Source: JAQIBY01 sp046546095 (GTDB lineage: Bacteria; Bacteroidota; Bacteroidia; Bacteroidales; ML635J-15). From it: a stretch of DNA of 25,250 nt. Location: NCBI GenBank assembly GCA_046546095.1, contig JBKGYK010000048.1, positions 1 to 25,250 on the forward strand, written 5' to 3'. The notes under the pieces were generated by a model, which was given only the letters and a program-made list of their open reading frames with translations, was not told where the DNA came from and did no database searches. The position numbers and the translations under genes are program-made. The first letter of the stretch is position 1, and every line of letters begins with the position of its first letter. Shown here piece by piece: positions 1 through 7,573 of the stretch.

Positions 1-40
1 AGAGCAAGGAAGATATTGCTATCTTCCTGCTCTTCATTTT
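1..40 (+). terminator. Hairpin, probable intrinsic terminator of a gene left of the window
   Basis: A 14-bp stem pairs positions 1-15 (one bulged A) with 20-33 around the loop TTGC, followed by TCATTTTTAT. The stem is long and the downstream stretch is T-rich, as expected for a rho-independent terminator reading rightward. The upstream gene lies outside the window, and the left arm could extend beyond base 1. Confidence 0.6.
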
Positions 41-158
41 TATCGGACAACAGTGTTCTCATATAGCCGACCTAAATTAATGCTTATTATGACAAAGCAT
101 GTCCCATCGCACTTGCCACACTCCGTTTATTCCTGATATTCAGTTATTTCGCATAGCT

Positions 159-172
159 TTATCTGATAATAT
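159..172. promoter_or_regulatory. Palindromic motif TTATCTGATAATAT upstream of the CHAT gene
   Basis: The core TTATC-T-GATAA is an inverted repeat with a one-base centre. The same 14 bases occur at 6359-6372 on the opposite strand, upstream of the sigma-factor gene, so both copies have the same orientation relative to the gene they precede. This may be an operator for coordinated control. It lies about 240 bp from the CHAT start, and binding is not shown. Confidence 0.35.
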
Positions 173-313
173 CGGAGTTTAGGTTCCATATCTTTCCTTA
201 CAATCTTTTCACATAATAAGTCACGCCCTGATCTGGTCTCATCTTTTGTTTAATGATATCCCTCTTATTTATAATTTCATGATTATTACGTAGCTATTTT
301 GAAGCTCATTCCT

Positions 314-343
314 TTTGCTGTTTGCTCATTATTAGAATATTTG
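314..343 (+). promoter_or_regulatory. Possible Bacteroidetes-type promoter for the CHAT gene
   Basis: TTTG at 314-317 is followed after 18 bases by AATATTTG at 336-343, a 7-of-8 match to the Bacteroidetes TAnnTTTG box. This would start transcription near 350 and give a leader of about 60 nt. The rest of 35-409 shows no gene I can support; it holds this box and the palindrome at 159-172. Confidence 0.35.
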
Positions 344-409
344 TCATATTGCGGAACAGTAAAAATGCTATGCAACTTGCGAGGCAAACAGATGTTATAA
401 CAGGATAAA

Positions 410-3310
410 ATGATTAGTAAAATGCTGATGGCGTATATTATAAGATTCATTCTGATATTTTCAGGAATGGTGTTCACCGGGTCTACTCTTTTCGGTCAAT
501 ACGGCACATTCAATGCAAAAGAACGGGATATAAAACAATATCCTGCTTATGATGCCTATGTGGATCTAATCATAAAATACAATGAAGGGAAACCTGTTGG
601 CGCTGTCATTGATGGCCTGGACAGTCTTGCCAATGAGAGTATACAAAAATCAGAAGATTTGCAGTATCTTTTCCTGAAAAATGAAGTTGCCAATTTATAC
701 AGTCATCAGAGTCAGTTTTACAAGGCCTATGATGTGGTTACAAAAAGCATGGAACGCTTTAGTGCCTCCAATGACACCATACATATTGAGTATTTCGCTT
801 CACTCCGGGTGATGCGCACGAGTCTGAACAGCATTAAAAACTTACCGGACTATGAAGACACAATCGCCATATCAGAAGAAGCCATATTTCAGGCACAATT
901 TGCCATACTTGATTCCATAAATGAAACCGGAGAGCCATTGCGAAATGCCCTTGTAGATTATGGAATGATGTTATATAGAAAAGGACGCAAGAAAGAGGCA
1001 ATAGAGACTTTGTACCGGGCAAGAAATCTCGCACTCGAGGCCGGCGACCTTTCCAGTCTGGCTATGGCCGATTACAGCATAATAACAAATATGAGCGAAT
1101 CCTACGATTTGGTAAAAACCCAGAACGAGGTACTCAAAGCTGATATTGCCTTGTTTGAAGCAAAGAAAAGTTCAATTCCCGTCAAGTTGTATAATGCATA
1201 TTTCCATACACTGGTGAGTTCAAATTACGCAAAGCATTTTGATGATATCGACAGTGCCATTGAATATGCGGAAAAGGCCATTGGCATACTAAATTCCCTC
1301 AATTATACAGCATACAATATCAAAGCAGCAACTTACGGCAATCTCGCAAATTACTATGGAGAAAAAGAAGACACCGTCAAAATGTGGTTGAATGCCAGCA
1401 AGGCCAGGGATATTGCAGCCACAAAGTCCATGTCAGCATACAATCGTGCCTTTGCTTATCAACTGATCTCCCAGGCAGTGTTGCCTTACTCCACAGACTC
1501 TACACTGGCATTGATCTCTGTCATGGATACATTGCCCGGGAAAAAGTACTTTGCCGATGATATCAAACTGCTGAAAGCAAAAGCCCACCAACAGGCAGAC
1601 AATTACAGGCAAGCAGAAAGTCTGATTCTCTCTGCCTTTGATGATTATGAAACCATTGGAAATTACAAAGTCCCACGGATCACCCCGGAAGTTGAATATT
1701 CCACCCAAATATATTTTTTGGGCTTACTTGAAAGTTTATACAAAGACTTGTCATATGAAAACGGAAAAAATACGCAGGCAATTGTAAAAATCATTGAACG
1801 ACAAAATACACTTTTTCAGAAGATAATGACTGAAGATGTATATGGCTATGAAATTGGCGGATTATCAAGTGAGTATGACGATTTTCTGGACAGGGTTTTG
1901 CCCTATATGTTTACTCTTGAGGACAATGCATATTATGATGAAACAATTGGGATAATACTGTCCTCAAAAGCCATCCATCTCAACAGCCTGATGGTAAAGA
2001 AAAGGGCGCACTCCCTGCTCAAAAGCGACACGACACATTTCTCCCGCCTGGTATCCAGCACAGAAAAGATTCAGACAACGCGGAACAAACTGGCCGCTGC
2101 TATCCTAACCAATACGAAAGACATCCATCAACTGCAAACAGAGCTTAACAGCCGGTTGATAGACAATCTTATGCTCAGGTTCAGGGCTGATGAAAAAATC
2201 AAACACAGGGACATGAAAGCTTTTCAAAATGATTTTTCCCTGGTATCCACACAGGATATTCAACAGGTGCTGGATAATGACGAGGCAATTATTGAATATT
2301 TTATGTTTGATGATTCGTGGGGTCAGATTCTGATATTACCGGATACTACATTGAGTTTTTATAATGAGCATGAAAATCTGGCCAATCAAATAAGAAAGGA
2401 ACGATACGCTGTAATGACAGGTCGCGAAACTACTGGCATTGGCGAAACACTGCTGGGAACAGTTATGCCATATCTTGAAAACACAAGAAAACTGGTCATC
2501 ATCCCCGATGATGATTTGCATTACATTCCTTTCGAATCTATGCGTGCGAATCATCAGTTGCTGATTAAGCAATTTGCGATATCTTACTCCTATTCTGCTG
2601 CCCTCTGGCGCAACCTGCAGAAATCCTATGCAAACTCAAAACCCAAAAGTTTGCTGACCATCGCCCCCGTTTTTAATCAGAACAACACAGACAGCAGCCA
2701 GAATTTCAACTCTCTATATAGGGGAGACAGGGTCATAGATTCCCTGCCCCACAGCCGGGAGGAAATCATGGGAATTGAGCATATTTTGCAGAATAGTCTT
2801 GACTCAATAAGGCATTTGATCCATACAGACGCCACCAGGTCAAACGTAAAAAAATATATTTCTAATTACGATATTGTTCATTTTGCCAGCCACGGTATTG
2901 TCAACGAGGAGCACCCGGAACGATCAGGAATGCTTTTATTTCTCAATGACAGCACCGGCAATGCTACAAGAAAAAATATCGGACTTTTTGGTTTGGGTGA
3001 ATTTTTCAATATGGAGATGAATGCAGACCTATTGGTACTTAGCTCTTGTAACAGCGGTAAAGGAAATTATATGAAAGGCGAAGGCATCATTGCTTTGCCC
3101 AGAGGAGGTATTCTGGCAGGCGTTCCCCGGGTTATGGCTTCTCTTTGGAATGTGCATGATGAACGGACAAAAGAATTTATATTTTTGTTTTACAAGCATC
3201 TGGCCAATGGTAATTCTTACAGCGAGGCATTGCAGCAGGCAAAACTGGATGCCATTCAAGCCGGTTTCCTCACAAAAAACTGGGCCGGCTTTATCCTGAT
3301 TGGAGCATAA
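410..3310 (+). CDS. Exported TPR-CHAT domain protein (caspase-like putative protease)
   Basis: The 966-residue protein begins with a signal-peptide-like segment (n-region to Arg12, hydrophobic 13-24, likely cleavage near Gly29/Gln30), which points to the periplasm or cell surface. Residues about 40-500 are helical with TPR-like units, the clearest at about 185-235. A charged helical, probably coiled-coil stretch lies near 555-600. The C-terminal ~350 residues are a CHAT domain, a clan CD cysteine peptidase fold related to caspases and separase. Its two catalytic positions are intact: His828 in HFASHG and Cys880 in LSSCNSG, followed by the usual PRGGILAGVPRVMASLW segment. CHAT domains usually cleave specific protein partners. 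The gene converges on a PKD lipoprotein and a sigma/anti-sigma operon, so a role in signalling is plausible but inferred. ATGs at codons 5 and 7 are alternative starts. The domain call is firm; the substrate is unknown. Confidence 0.9.
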   Translation: MISKMLMAYIIRFILIFSGMVFTGSTLFGQYGTFNAKERDIKQYPAYDAYVDLIIKYNEGKPVGAVIDGLDSLANESIQKSEDLQYLFLKNEVANLYSHQSQFYKAYDVVTKSMERFSASNDTIHIEYFASLRVMRTSLNSIKNLPDYEDTIAISEEAIFQAQFAILDSINETGEPLRNALVDYGMMLYRKGRKKEAIETLYRARNLALEAGDLSSLAMADYSIITNMSESYDLVKTQNEVLKADIALFEAKKSSIPVKLYNAYFHTLVSSNYAKHFDDIDSAIEYAEKAIGILNSLNYTAYNIKAATYGNLANYYGEKEDTVKMWLNASKARDIAATKSMSAYNRAFAYQLISQAVLPYSTDSTLALISVMDTLPGKKYFADDIKLLKAKAHQQADNYRQAESLILSAFDDYETIGNYKVPRITPEVEYSTQIYFLGLLESLYKDLSYENGKNTQAIVKIIERQNTLFQKIMTEDVYGYEIGGLSSEYDDFLDRVLPYMFTLEDNAYYDETIGIILSSKAIHLNSLMVKKRAHSLLKSDTTHFSRLVSSTEKIQTTRNKLAAAILTNTKDIHQLQTELNSRLIDNLMLRFRADEKIKHRDMKAFQNDFSLVSTQDIQQVLDNDEAIIEYFMFDDSWGQILILPDTTLSFYNEHENLANQIRKERYAVMTGRETTGIGETLLGTVMPYLENTRKLVIIPDDDLHYIPFESMRANHQLLIKQFAISYSYSAALWRNLQKSYANSKPKSLLTIAPVFNQNNTDSSQNFNSLYRGDRVIDSLPHSREEIMGIEHILQNSLDSIRHLIHTDATRSNVKKYISNYDIVHFASHGIVNEEHPERSGMLLFLNDSTGNATRKNIGLFGLGEFFNMEMNADLLVLSSCNSGKGNYMKGEGIIALPRGGILAGVPRVMASLWNVHDERTKEFIFLFYKHLANGNSYSEALQQAKLDAIQAGFLTKNWAGFILIGA

Positions 3311-3361
3311 ACGATTTCTGATACCCTGCTATACAGATAAATCCCTGCAATCAGTTTACAT

Positions 3362-3390
3362 AAAAAAGGGAAGAGCAGAATGCCCTTCCC
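3362..3390 (-). terminator. Intrinsic terminator, leftward
   Basis: Read on the minus strand, GGGAAGGGCA pairs with TGCTCTTCCC around the loop TTC (10 bp with one G.T pair), followed at once by TTTTTT. This is a textbook leftward terminator about 310 bp past the PKD lipoprotein stop. It may act as a second stop behind the hairpin at 3605-3639 and shield the convergent CHAT gene. Confidence 0.75.
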
Positions 3391-3604
3391 CAGAGAGAAA
3401 GATAGAGAGAATACATGTACCAATTAATAATTCTAATTTCTTTCTATCTTCTTATTCCCTACCCGATTCGTATTCTGGTTTCCAATATCATACCTGCTTT
3501 CATTTTGTTCACTGAATTAAAACAGGTCAGGAATATTATCATAAGTAATCATTTCTTTTCTCTCACCTGGTATTCAACAGGATTGCGACTTTACCTTTGT
3601 TCGG

Positions 3605-3639
3605 AAAAATGCCCCCGCCTGATTTCAGGCAGGAGGCAT
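3605..3639 (-). terminator. Intrinsic terminator of the PKD lipoprotein gene
   Basis: On the minus strand, ATGCCTCCTGCCTG pairs with CAGGCGGGGGCAT (one mismatch, one bulge) across a 4-nt loop, then runs into TTTTT. It lies about 60 bp after the stop codon of the minus-strand lipoprotein gene. The remainder of 3311-3697 shows no gene I can support. Confidence 0.75.
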
Positions 3640-3697
3640 TAATCATAACAATAATTGCTTAGCACTAAACCAAATGAACATAAGTAAAACTACGCAA

Positions 3698-4444
3698 TCA
3701 ATCTTCTAACCAATCAATGGTGAAACTATACGCTGCATCACCGTTATAATTTGGATTATAGGGTCCGTCTTCATCTTCAGGATGAAAATCCGAAGCATCA
3801 ATTGTAGTACTGTAAATTTCACGGTCAGTATTCGGGTTCACATTATCCCCACCACTGTGTGCATGCAGTGAAACTTTAATAGAGCCGGAATTCAGTGGAT
3901 AATCATAATCATAAATCTGTATGCTTTTCTCGGTGTCCTCTTCTTCAATATCCCAAATAATGTACTGGTTGGTTCCCGAGTGATCAAAAAGATTTCCCTG
4001 AGCATCCCATACAGCCATGTACGCAGATACTGGAAGCTCTTCACCTGCCCAGGCAGCATCATACATGTAAAATTTATCAGCCGCCCAGCGGGTAAGGTCT
4101 CCGTAAACAGTTAAGTAACCATTCCCGGCGCGGTATTCGTCATCATCATAATAACCTTTCAGTGTGATACTATGAGAGCCGGCCTCGGTGTATTCGTGGG
4201 TTGGATTTTTTTCAGTAGATGTGGTTTCATCACCAAATTCCCACTCCCATGAATTGATGGTAAAATCGTTGGCCTGAGTGGTATTTGTAAACTCCACTTC
4301 TATCGGTGCTTTGTGATAATTGTTGGTGAAATCGAAGCTCACATCAGGCTCTTCGGGCTCTTCATCTTTATTGCAAGAGCTAAAAACAAAAGTCAAAAGC
4401 AAAAATGCTGATAATACGGATAAAATTAAACGAATTTTTTTCAT
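3698..4444 (-). CDS. PKD-domain lipoprotein, probably surface-exposed
   Basis: The 248-residue product has a lipoprotein signal: charged MKK start, hydrophobic core and a lipobox ending at Cys24. The residues after the cysteine (NKDEEPEEPD) are strongly acidic, which in Bacteroidetes lipoproteins is associated with export to the outer face of the outer membrane. Residues about 35-115 form a PKD domain with the signature W66-E-W68-E-F70-G71-D72 and the later NPTHEY..AGSHSI segment. Residues about 116-248 are acidic and beta-rich with many Tyr and Asp, and I do not recognise a family for them. The gene lies 169 bp downstream of the anti-sigma-like gene on the same strand and faces the CHAT gene. 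It could be a partner or ligand-binding component of that locus, but only context supports this. Confidence 0.85.
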   Translation of the reverse strand: MKKIRLILSVLSAFLLLTFVFSSCNKDEEPEEPDVSFDFTNNYHKAPIEVEFTNTTQANDFTINSWEWEFGDETTSTEKNPTHEYTEAGSHSITLKGYYDDDEYRAGNGYLTVYGDLTRWAADKFYMYDAAWAGEELPVSAYMAVWDAQGNLFDHSGTNQYIIWDIEEEDTEKSIQIYDYDYPLNSGSIKVSLHAHSGGDNVNPNTDREIYSTTIDASDFHPEDEDGPYNPNYNGDAAYSFTIDWLED

Positions 4445-4613
4445 GTCTACAATTTTTTAGATTTTTGTTCTGTTAGTTTAGTTGCAGCCAATATGTAGTT
4501 TTGAAAAAAAAGTTGATTTATTTTTGACCTGCTCCACAACAGTTCTTTACACTGTCATGTTATGTACTATTGAACAAATTACTGCATCATCCTTGCCGTC
4601 AAAGCAATGATTT

Positions 4614-5441
4614 TTATTCCTCAACAATAATTTTACCGACAAATTGCAACTCATAATCTTCGTCAATGAGCTTCCAGTAATACAAGCCGGGAGAGAGTTC
4701 AGGGATGGTGTAAGTTTCATCTCTGGTTTTGTCCAGAAGGATTTCATTGCCCTTGTTATCAAAAATCTCCAGGAACAGGGTTTGCCCGGATTCATTGCTC
4801 CATGACAGTTTCCCTGCATTGCTGTGGTGTAATTCCGATGGGGTGTTCACTCTTACCGATTCTCCTCTGAATGTTCCCTGCTGATTATCGTACAACTTTT
4901 CCAATTCCGGATCAGGCTCATACATAGCCAGCATTTCCTTTTCCCCATTATTGTCTTTTATGAATTGACGGTTTTCTTCTTCAACTGCTTTTTTTTCTTT
5001 GGCTGGCTTTCTGTCGTTTCCTGTATCGGCCTCACGGATTGTATCTTTCGGGATTTGATTCTCTGACTGTGTAAATTTCTCCTGATCAGCAGTTTGCTGT
5101 TTGGCAACCTTCTCCTGATCCGGGCCGAAAACACCGGGAAAGCCTAAAAAAAGAGCTAGGGCAACAATTGCCATAGATGCGGCAACACCAAGCAGGAATC
5201 TTCTGCTATAGTTTCTGCGAGGTTTCCTCCCGATATCCTCAACCATTTTTTTCGCAGTTGATCGGCTGTTTTGCTTATCTGAAGACATTTCTGCAACGAC
5301 AATCATTTCATGCGCACATTGGTCACATTCCATCAGATGATGAAGCAGATCACCCGGCAATTGATCAAACTTGCCTTCGTTGATTGCATCAGCGCATTTG
5401 GCAATTTGCTCAGGTGTTAAGTGTTCATTTATCTTTTGCAT
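4614..5441 (-). CDS. Anti-sigma-factor-like membrane protein with zf-HC2-type N-terminus
   Basis: The 275-residue protein has the layout of a transmembrane anti-sigma factor. The N-terminal cytoplasmic part (1-80) carries the zinc-binding pattern H35-x3-C39-x2-C42 typical of ZAS/zf-HC2 domains. It is followed by a basic stretch (GRKPRRNYSRR) and one membrane span at about 82-103. The basic flank on the N-terminal side predicts that the C-terminal half faces the periplasm. That half begins with a Lys/Glu/Gln-rich, probably disordered linker (about 105-185) and ends in a beta-rich domain (about 190-275) with an LSPGLYYWKL segment, like the late strands of small Ig-like or sorting-domain folds. 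The gene starts 12 nt after the sigma-factor stop with AGGATAATGAT before the ATG, so the pair is co-transcribed. The linker is an obvious candidate for regulated proteolysis. The function is inferred from layout and context. Confidence 0.82.
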   Translation of the reverse strand: MQKINEHLTPEQIAKCADAINEGKFDQLPGDLLHHLMECDQCAHEMIVVAEMSSDKQNSRSTAKKMVEDIGRKPRRNYSRRFLLGVAASMAIVALALFLGFPGVFGPDQEKVAKQQTADQEKFTQSENQIPKDTIREADTGNDRKPAKEKKAVEEENRQFIKDNNGEKEMLAMYEPDPELEKLYDNQQGTFRGESVRVNTPSELHHSNAGKLSWSNESGQTLFLEIFDNKGNEILLDKTRDETYTIPELSPGLYYWKLIDEDYELQFVGKIIVEE

Positions 5442-5453
5442 ATCATTATCCTG

Positions 5454-6209
5454 TCATCTTCCATTAAAATCACTATTTTCATTGCTGATTTGCATTTCAA
5501 GCATAACACCAATGGTTTCCTTATTGTGAAATCTTTTGCCTCTGCCATTGAGGCGTGCTAATAAAATATCTGTCTGTTTATTCAGCCACATCCGCACTGC
5601 ATCTCCACTCAACTGTTTTCCCTCAACCAGAAAAACCAGCCTGGCCAGTCTTTCGTTTACCATAGCTTTAGATAAACCTTTCCGGCCTTCCAGTATTTTC
5701 ATTGCTTCTCGGCTTTTATCACCGGCATAAATTTCCACATCAGTTCTATTCACTGGAATATTGTATTGATATTTCAAAAACAACATAAGCTTAACCTGAA
5801 GTGAGTTAAAAAGCAACAAACAAGCATTGAACCTTTTCAGTTCTTCCTGCAGAAGAGTTTGCTTTGCAGTTTCAAAGCTGAGAGTTGAATCATATGATAT
5901 ACCGTTGTTATTCATATCGTTGACAGCATACCAGTGATTTTGTTCTTTTCTTATGACTTCAGCACACATTCGGTTTAACACAGCTATATAATACGTTGAC
6001 AATTTGGCCTTTCCCTGAAAAGAGCTGTCGATTTTATTCTGCTTCAACAGAAATTTTTCAATGATTGCTGTTTCCACATCCTCATGTTCCCGCCGGGGAA
6101 TTACACCCCTGGCAACATACCGACCGACAACTTTTTCAGTCATCTCTTTCAGGTTATTATAGAACCCGATTTCTTTCTTTCTGCTTAATTGGTTGCTTTG
6201 TTGTGTCAA
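5454..6209 (-). CDS. Divergent sigma-70 family RNA polymerase sigma factor
   Basis: The 251-residue protein resembles a Bacteroidetes-specific group of ECF-like sigma factors. Residues about 40-95 match sigma region 2: an acidic helix (HEDVETAIIEKFLL), F64-Q-G, then LSTYYIAVLNRMCAEVIRKE, corresponding to the core-binding and -10-recognition helices. The C-terminal part (about 115-225) is helical and probably replaces region 4, but it matches the usual ECF helix-turn-helix poorly. The start is uncertain. The frame opens at a TTG codon (6207-6209), no in-frame ATG lies just upstream, and the first internal ATG is codon 23. The KKEIGFYNNL segment before codon 23 looks like conserved family sequence, so TTG is preferred. 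A good promoter box lies 17 nt upstream. It is followed directly by the anti-sigma-like gene, a standard sigma/anti-sigma pair. Confidence 0.78.
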   Translation of the reverse strand: MTQQSNQLSRKKEIGFYNNLKEMTEKVVGRYVARGVIPRREHEDVETAIIEKFLLKQNKIDSSFQGKAKLSTYYIAVLNRMCAEVIRKEQNHWYAVNDMNNNGISYDSTLSFETAKQTLLQEELKRFNACLLLFNSLQVKLMLFLKYQYNIPVNRTDVEIYAGDKSREAMKILEGRKGLSKAMVNERLARLVFLVEGKQLSGDAVRMWLNKQTDILLARLNGRGKRFHNKETIGVMLEMQISNENSDFNGR

Positions 6210-6226
6210 TTTTGAAATATTTTTTA

Positions 6227-6234
6227 CAAAAATA
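6227..6234 (-). promoter_or_regulatory. TAnnTTTG box upstream of the sigma-factor gene
   Basis: On the minus strand this reads TATTTTTG, an exact match to the Bacteroidetes -7 consensus, ending 17 nt before the TTG start. A weak GTTTAA lies about 17-20 nt further upstream in the -33 position. Transcription would begin only about 10 nt before the start codon, giving a very short leader. This placement also supports the TTG start. Confidence 0.45.
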
Positions 6235-6358
6235 CAAAATTGCCAGGATTTAAACCCTCTCTCCCGACTTTGTTTTTATTAAGTAAAACAATACCCGTGC
6301 CAAAAATCATGCATCTGCTAAATTGCTGTTCTTAACTGGCCAGACAGCGGATTCTGCA

Positions 6359-6372
6359 ATATTATCAGATAA
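6359..6372. promoter_or_regulatory. Second copy of the palindromic motif, upstream of the sigma gene
   Basis: On the minus strand this reads TTATCTGATAATAT, identical to 159-172. It lies about 150 bp upstream of the sigma-factor start. The rest of the 425-bp gap between the sigma gene and folD holds promoter-like boxes and small hairpins (for example AGGGC/GCCCT at 6513-6526) but no gene I can support. Confidence 0.35.
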
Positions 6373-6536
6373 CAGGTCAGTACTAAATCCCATGTCTCTT
6401 TTTATTCCATACGAAGTCCGACATAACTGTCAGGTGTAATAATCATTCACATCTGAATCTGAGTTGCTAACCCATACCATCCTATCCGGGTGATAAGGAA
6501 GCAGTGATAATAAGGGCATCAGCCCTGCCAAAAAAT

Positions 6537-6568
6537 TTTGGATAAGCAGCTTATCTTTTATAGTTTTA
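6537..6568 (+). promoter_or_regulatory. Bacteroidetes-type promoter of folD
   Basis: TTTG at 6537-6540 and TAGTTTTA at 6561-6568 (7 of 8 bases of TAnnTTTG) are separated by 20 bases, about the usual spacing. Transcription would start near 6575, leaving a leader of about 60 nt. That leader opens with a small perfect hairpin, CCGGCC (6576-6581) with GGCCGG (6591-6596). Confidence 0.5.
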
Positions 6569-6634
6569 CCAAAGACCGGCCAAAAACAAAGGCCGGCAGA
6601 TTTGACCAAATAATTCACTGATAATAATATCATT

Positions 6635-7507
6635 ATGAAAAAAATTGATGGAAAATCCTTATCAAAACAGATCAAAGAAGAAATAAAACAAGAGGTTGAC
6701 AAGATAAAGGCTTCAGGCGATAAAATTCCGCATCTTGCCGCCATCCTGGTTGGTCATGATGGTGCATCGGAAACATATGTTGGACACAAGGAAAAAGCCT
6801 GTGCTTATGTGGGATTCAAATCTACTGTATTGCGCTTTGGAGATGCCATCACCGAGGATAAGCTTTTGGCTGAGGTGGATAAGCTCAACAAAGATGAGGA
6901 AATTGACGGATTCATTGTACAGTTGCCCCTGCCTGACCACATTGATGATGATAAAATTGTTGAAGCCATTGACCCTGCAAAAGATGTTGACGGATTTCAT
7001 CCGGTCAATATTGGCAAAATGACCCTGGGAATGGACGCCTACATTTCTGCTACACCTTATGGCATACTGGAAATGCTGAAACGATACGAGATTGAAACCA
7101 GCGGCAAACATGTTGTTGTAGCAGGACGCAGCAATATTGTAGGCAGGCCGGCAGGCATTTTGCTGGGGCAGAAAGCTTATCCCGGTAATGCCACAGTGAC
7201 AATGGTTCACAGCCGTACAAAAAACATGGAAGAAATCACCCGTCAGGCTGATATTCTGATCGTGGCATTGGGAAAGGCAGAATATGTCAAGGCCGATATG
7301 GTAAAAGAAGGTGCTGTTGTTATTGACGTTGGCATCACAAGAGTAAAGAGCGATAAAACCAAAAGCGGGTGGAAACTTCTGGGTGATGTTGATTTTGATG
7401 ATGTCGCACCCAAATGTTCATACATTACTCCGGTACCCGGTGGCGTGGGACCAATGACGATTGTCGCCCTGCTGCACAATACACTAAAGGCCAGCAAAGG
7501 GAAGTGA
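6635..7507 (+). CDS. folD: Bifunctional methylenetetrahydrofolate dehydrogenase / methenyltetrahydrofolate cyclohydrolase FolD
   Basis: FolD interconverts 5,10-methylene-, 5,10-methenyl- and 10-formyl-tetrahydrofolate in the cytoplasm, using NADP(H) or NAD(H). The 290-residue length is normal. Signatures are clear: the catalytic Tyr48-x3-Lys52 in YVGHKEKACAYVG, the substrate-site segment KDVDGFHPVNIGKM, the nucleotide-binding GRSNIVGRPAG (from Gly164), HSRTK, and the C-terminal PVPGGVGPMT (267-275). The start MKKIDGKSL aligns with the normal family N-terminus. It appears monocistronic with its own promoter and ends 25 bp before the convergent arfB stop. GcvP, which feeds the same one-carbon pool, is encoded about 9.5 kb away with no operon link. 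Confidence 0.97.
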   Translation: MKKIDGKSLSKQIKEEIKQEVDKIKASGDKIPHLAAILVGHDGASETYVGHKEKACAYVGFKSTVLRFGDAITEDKLLAEVDKLNKDEEIDGFIVQLPLPDHIDDDKIVEAIDPAKDVDGFHPVNIGKMTLGMDAYISATPYGILEMLKRYEIETSGKHVVVAGRSNIVGRPAGILLGQKAYPGNATVTMVHSRTKNMEEITRQADILIVALGKAEYVKADMVKEGAVVIDVGITRVKSDKTKSGWKLLGDVDFDDVAPKCSYITPVPGGVGPMTIVALLHNTLKASKGK

Positions 7508-7519
7508 TGCGATAATTTT

Positions 7520-7573
7520 TCTGACTAAAATGTCAGACAACGTCATCGGGCCCCGGCTTTTGCCGGCGTTGTT
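7520..7573 (+). terminator. Hairpins at the folD/arfB convergence
   Basis: TCTGAC (7520-7525) pairs with GTCAGA (7532-7537) between the two convergent stops, without a clear T tract on either strand. A second hairpin, CCGGC-TTTT-GCCGG (7553-7566), followed by CGTTGTTTCTTTT, lies inside the 3' end of arfB and could end folD transcription. Both are weak candidates. Confidence 0.3.

Noticed and set aside
286..477. 63-codon minus-strand frame with a hydrophobic start
   Set aside because: It overlaps the CHAT gene's start and promoter region, and I see no ribosome-binding or homology signal. Its hydrophobic stretch is partly the reverse of the CHAT signal-peptide coding region.
410..3310. Type III-E CRISPR effector partner (Csx29/TPR-CHAT)
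   Set aside because: The N-terminus looks like a signal peptide, and no CRISPR array, cas gene or Csx30-like gene is in the window. Only the TPR plus CHAT layout is shared.
3415..3642. 75-codon plus-strand frame in the gap after the CHAT gene
   Set aside because: It runs through a strong minus-strand terminator hairpin and its composition is not protein-like (long runs of hydrophobic, then Cys/Arg-rich residues).
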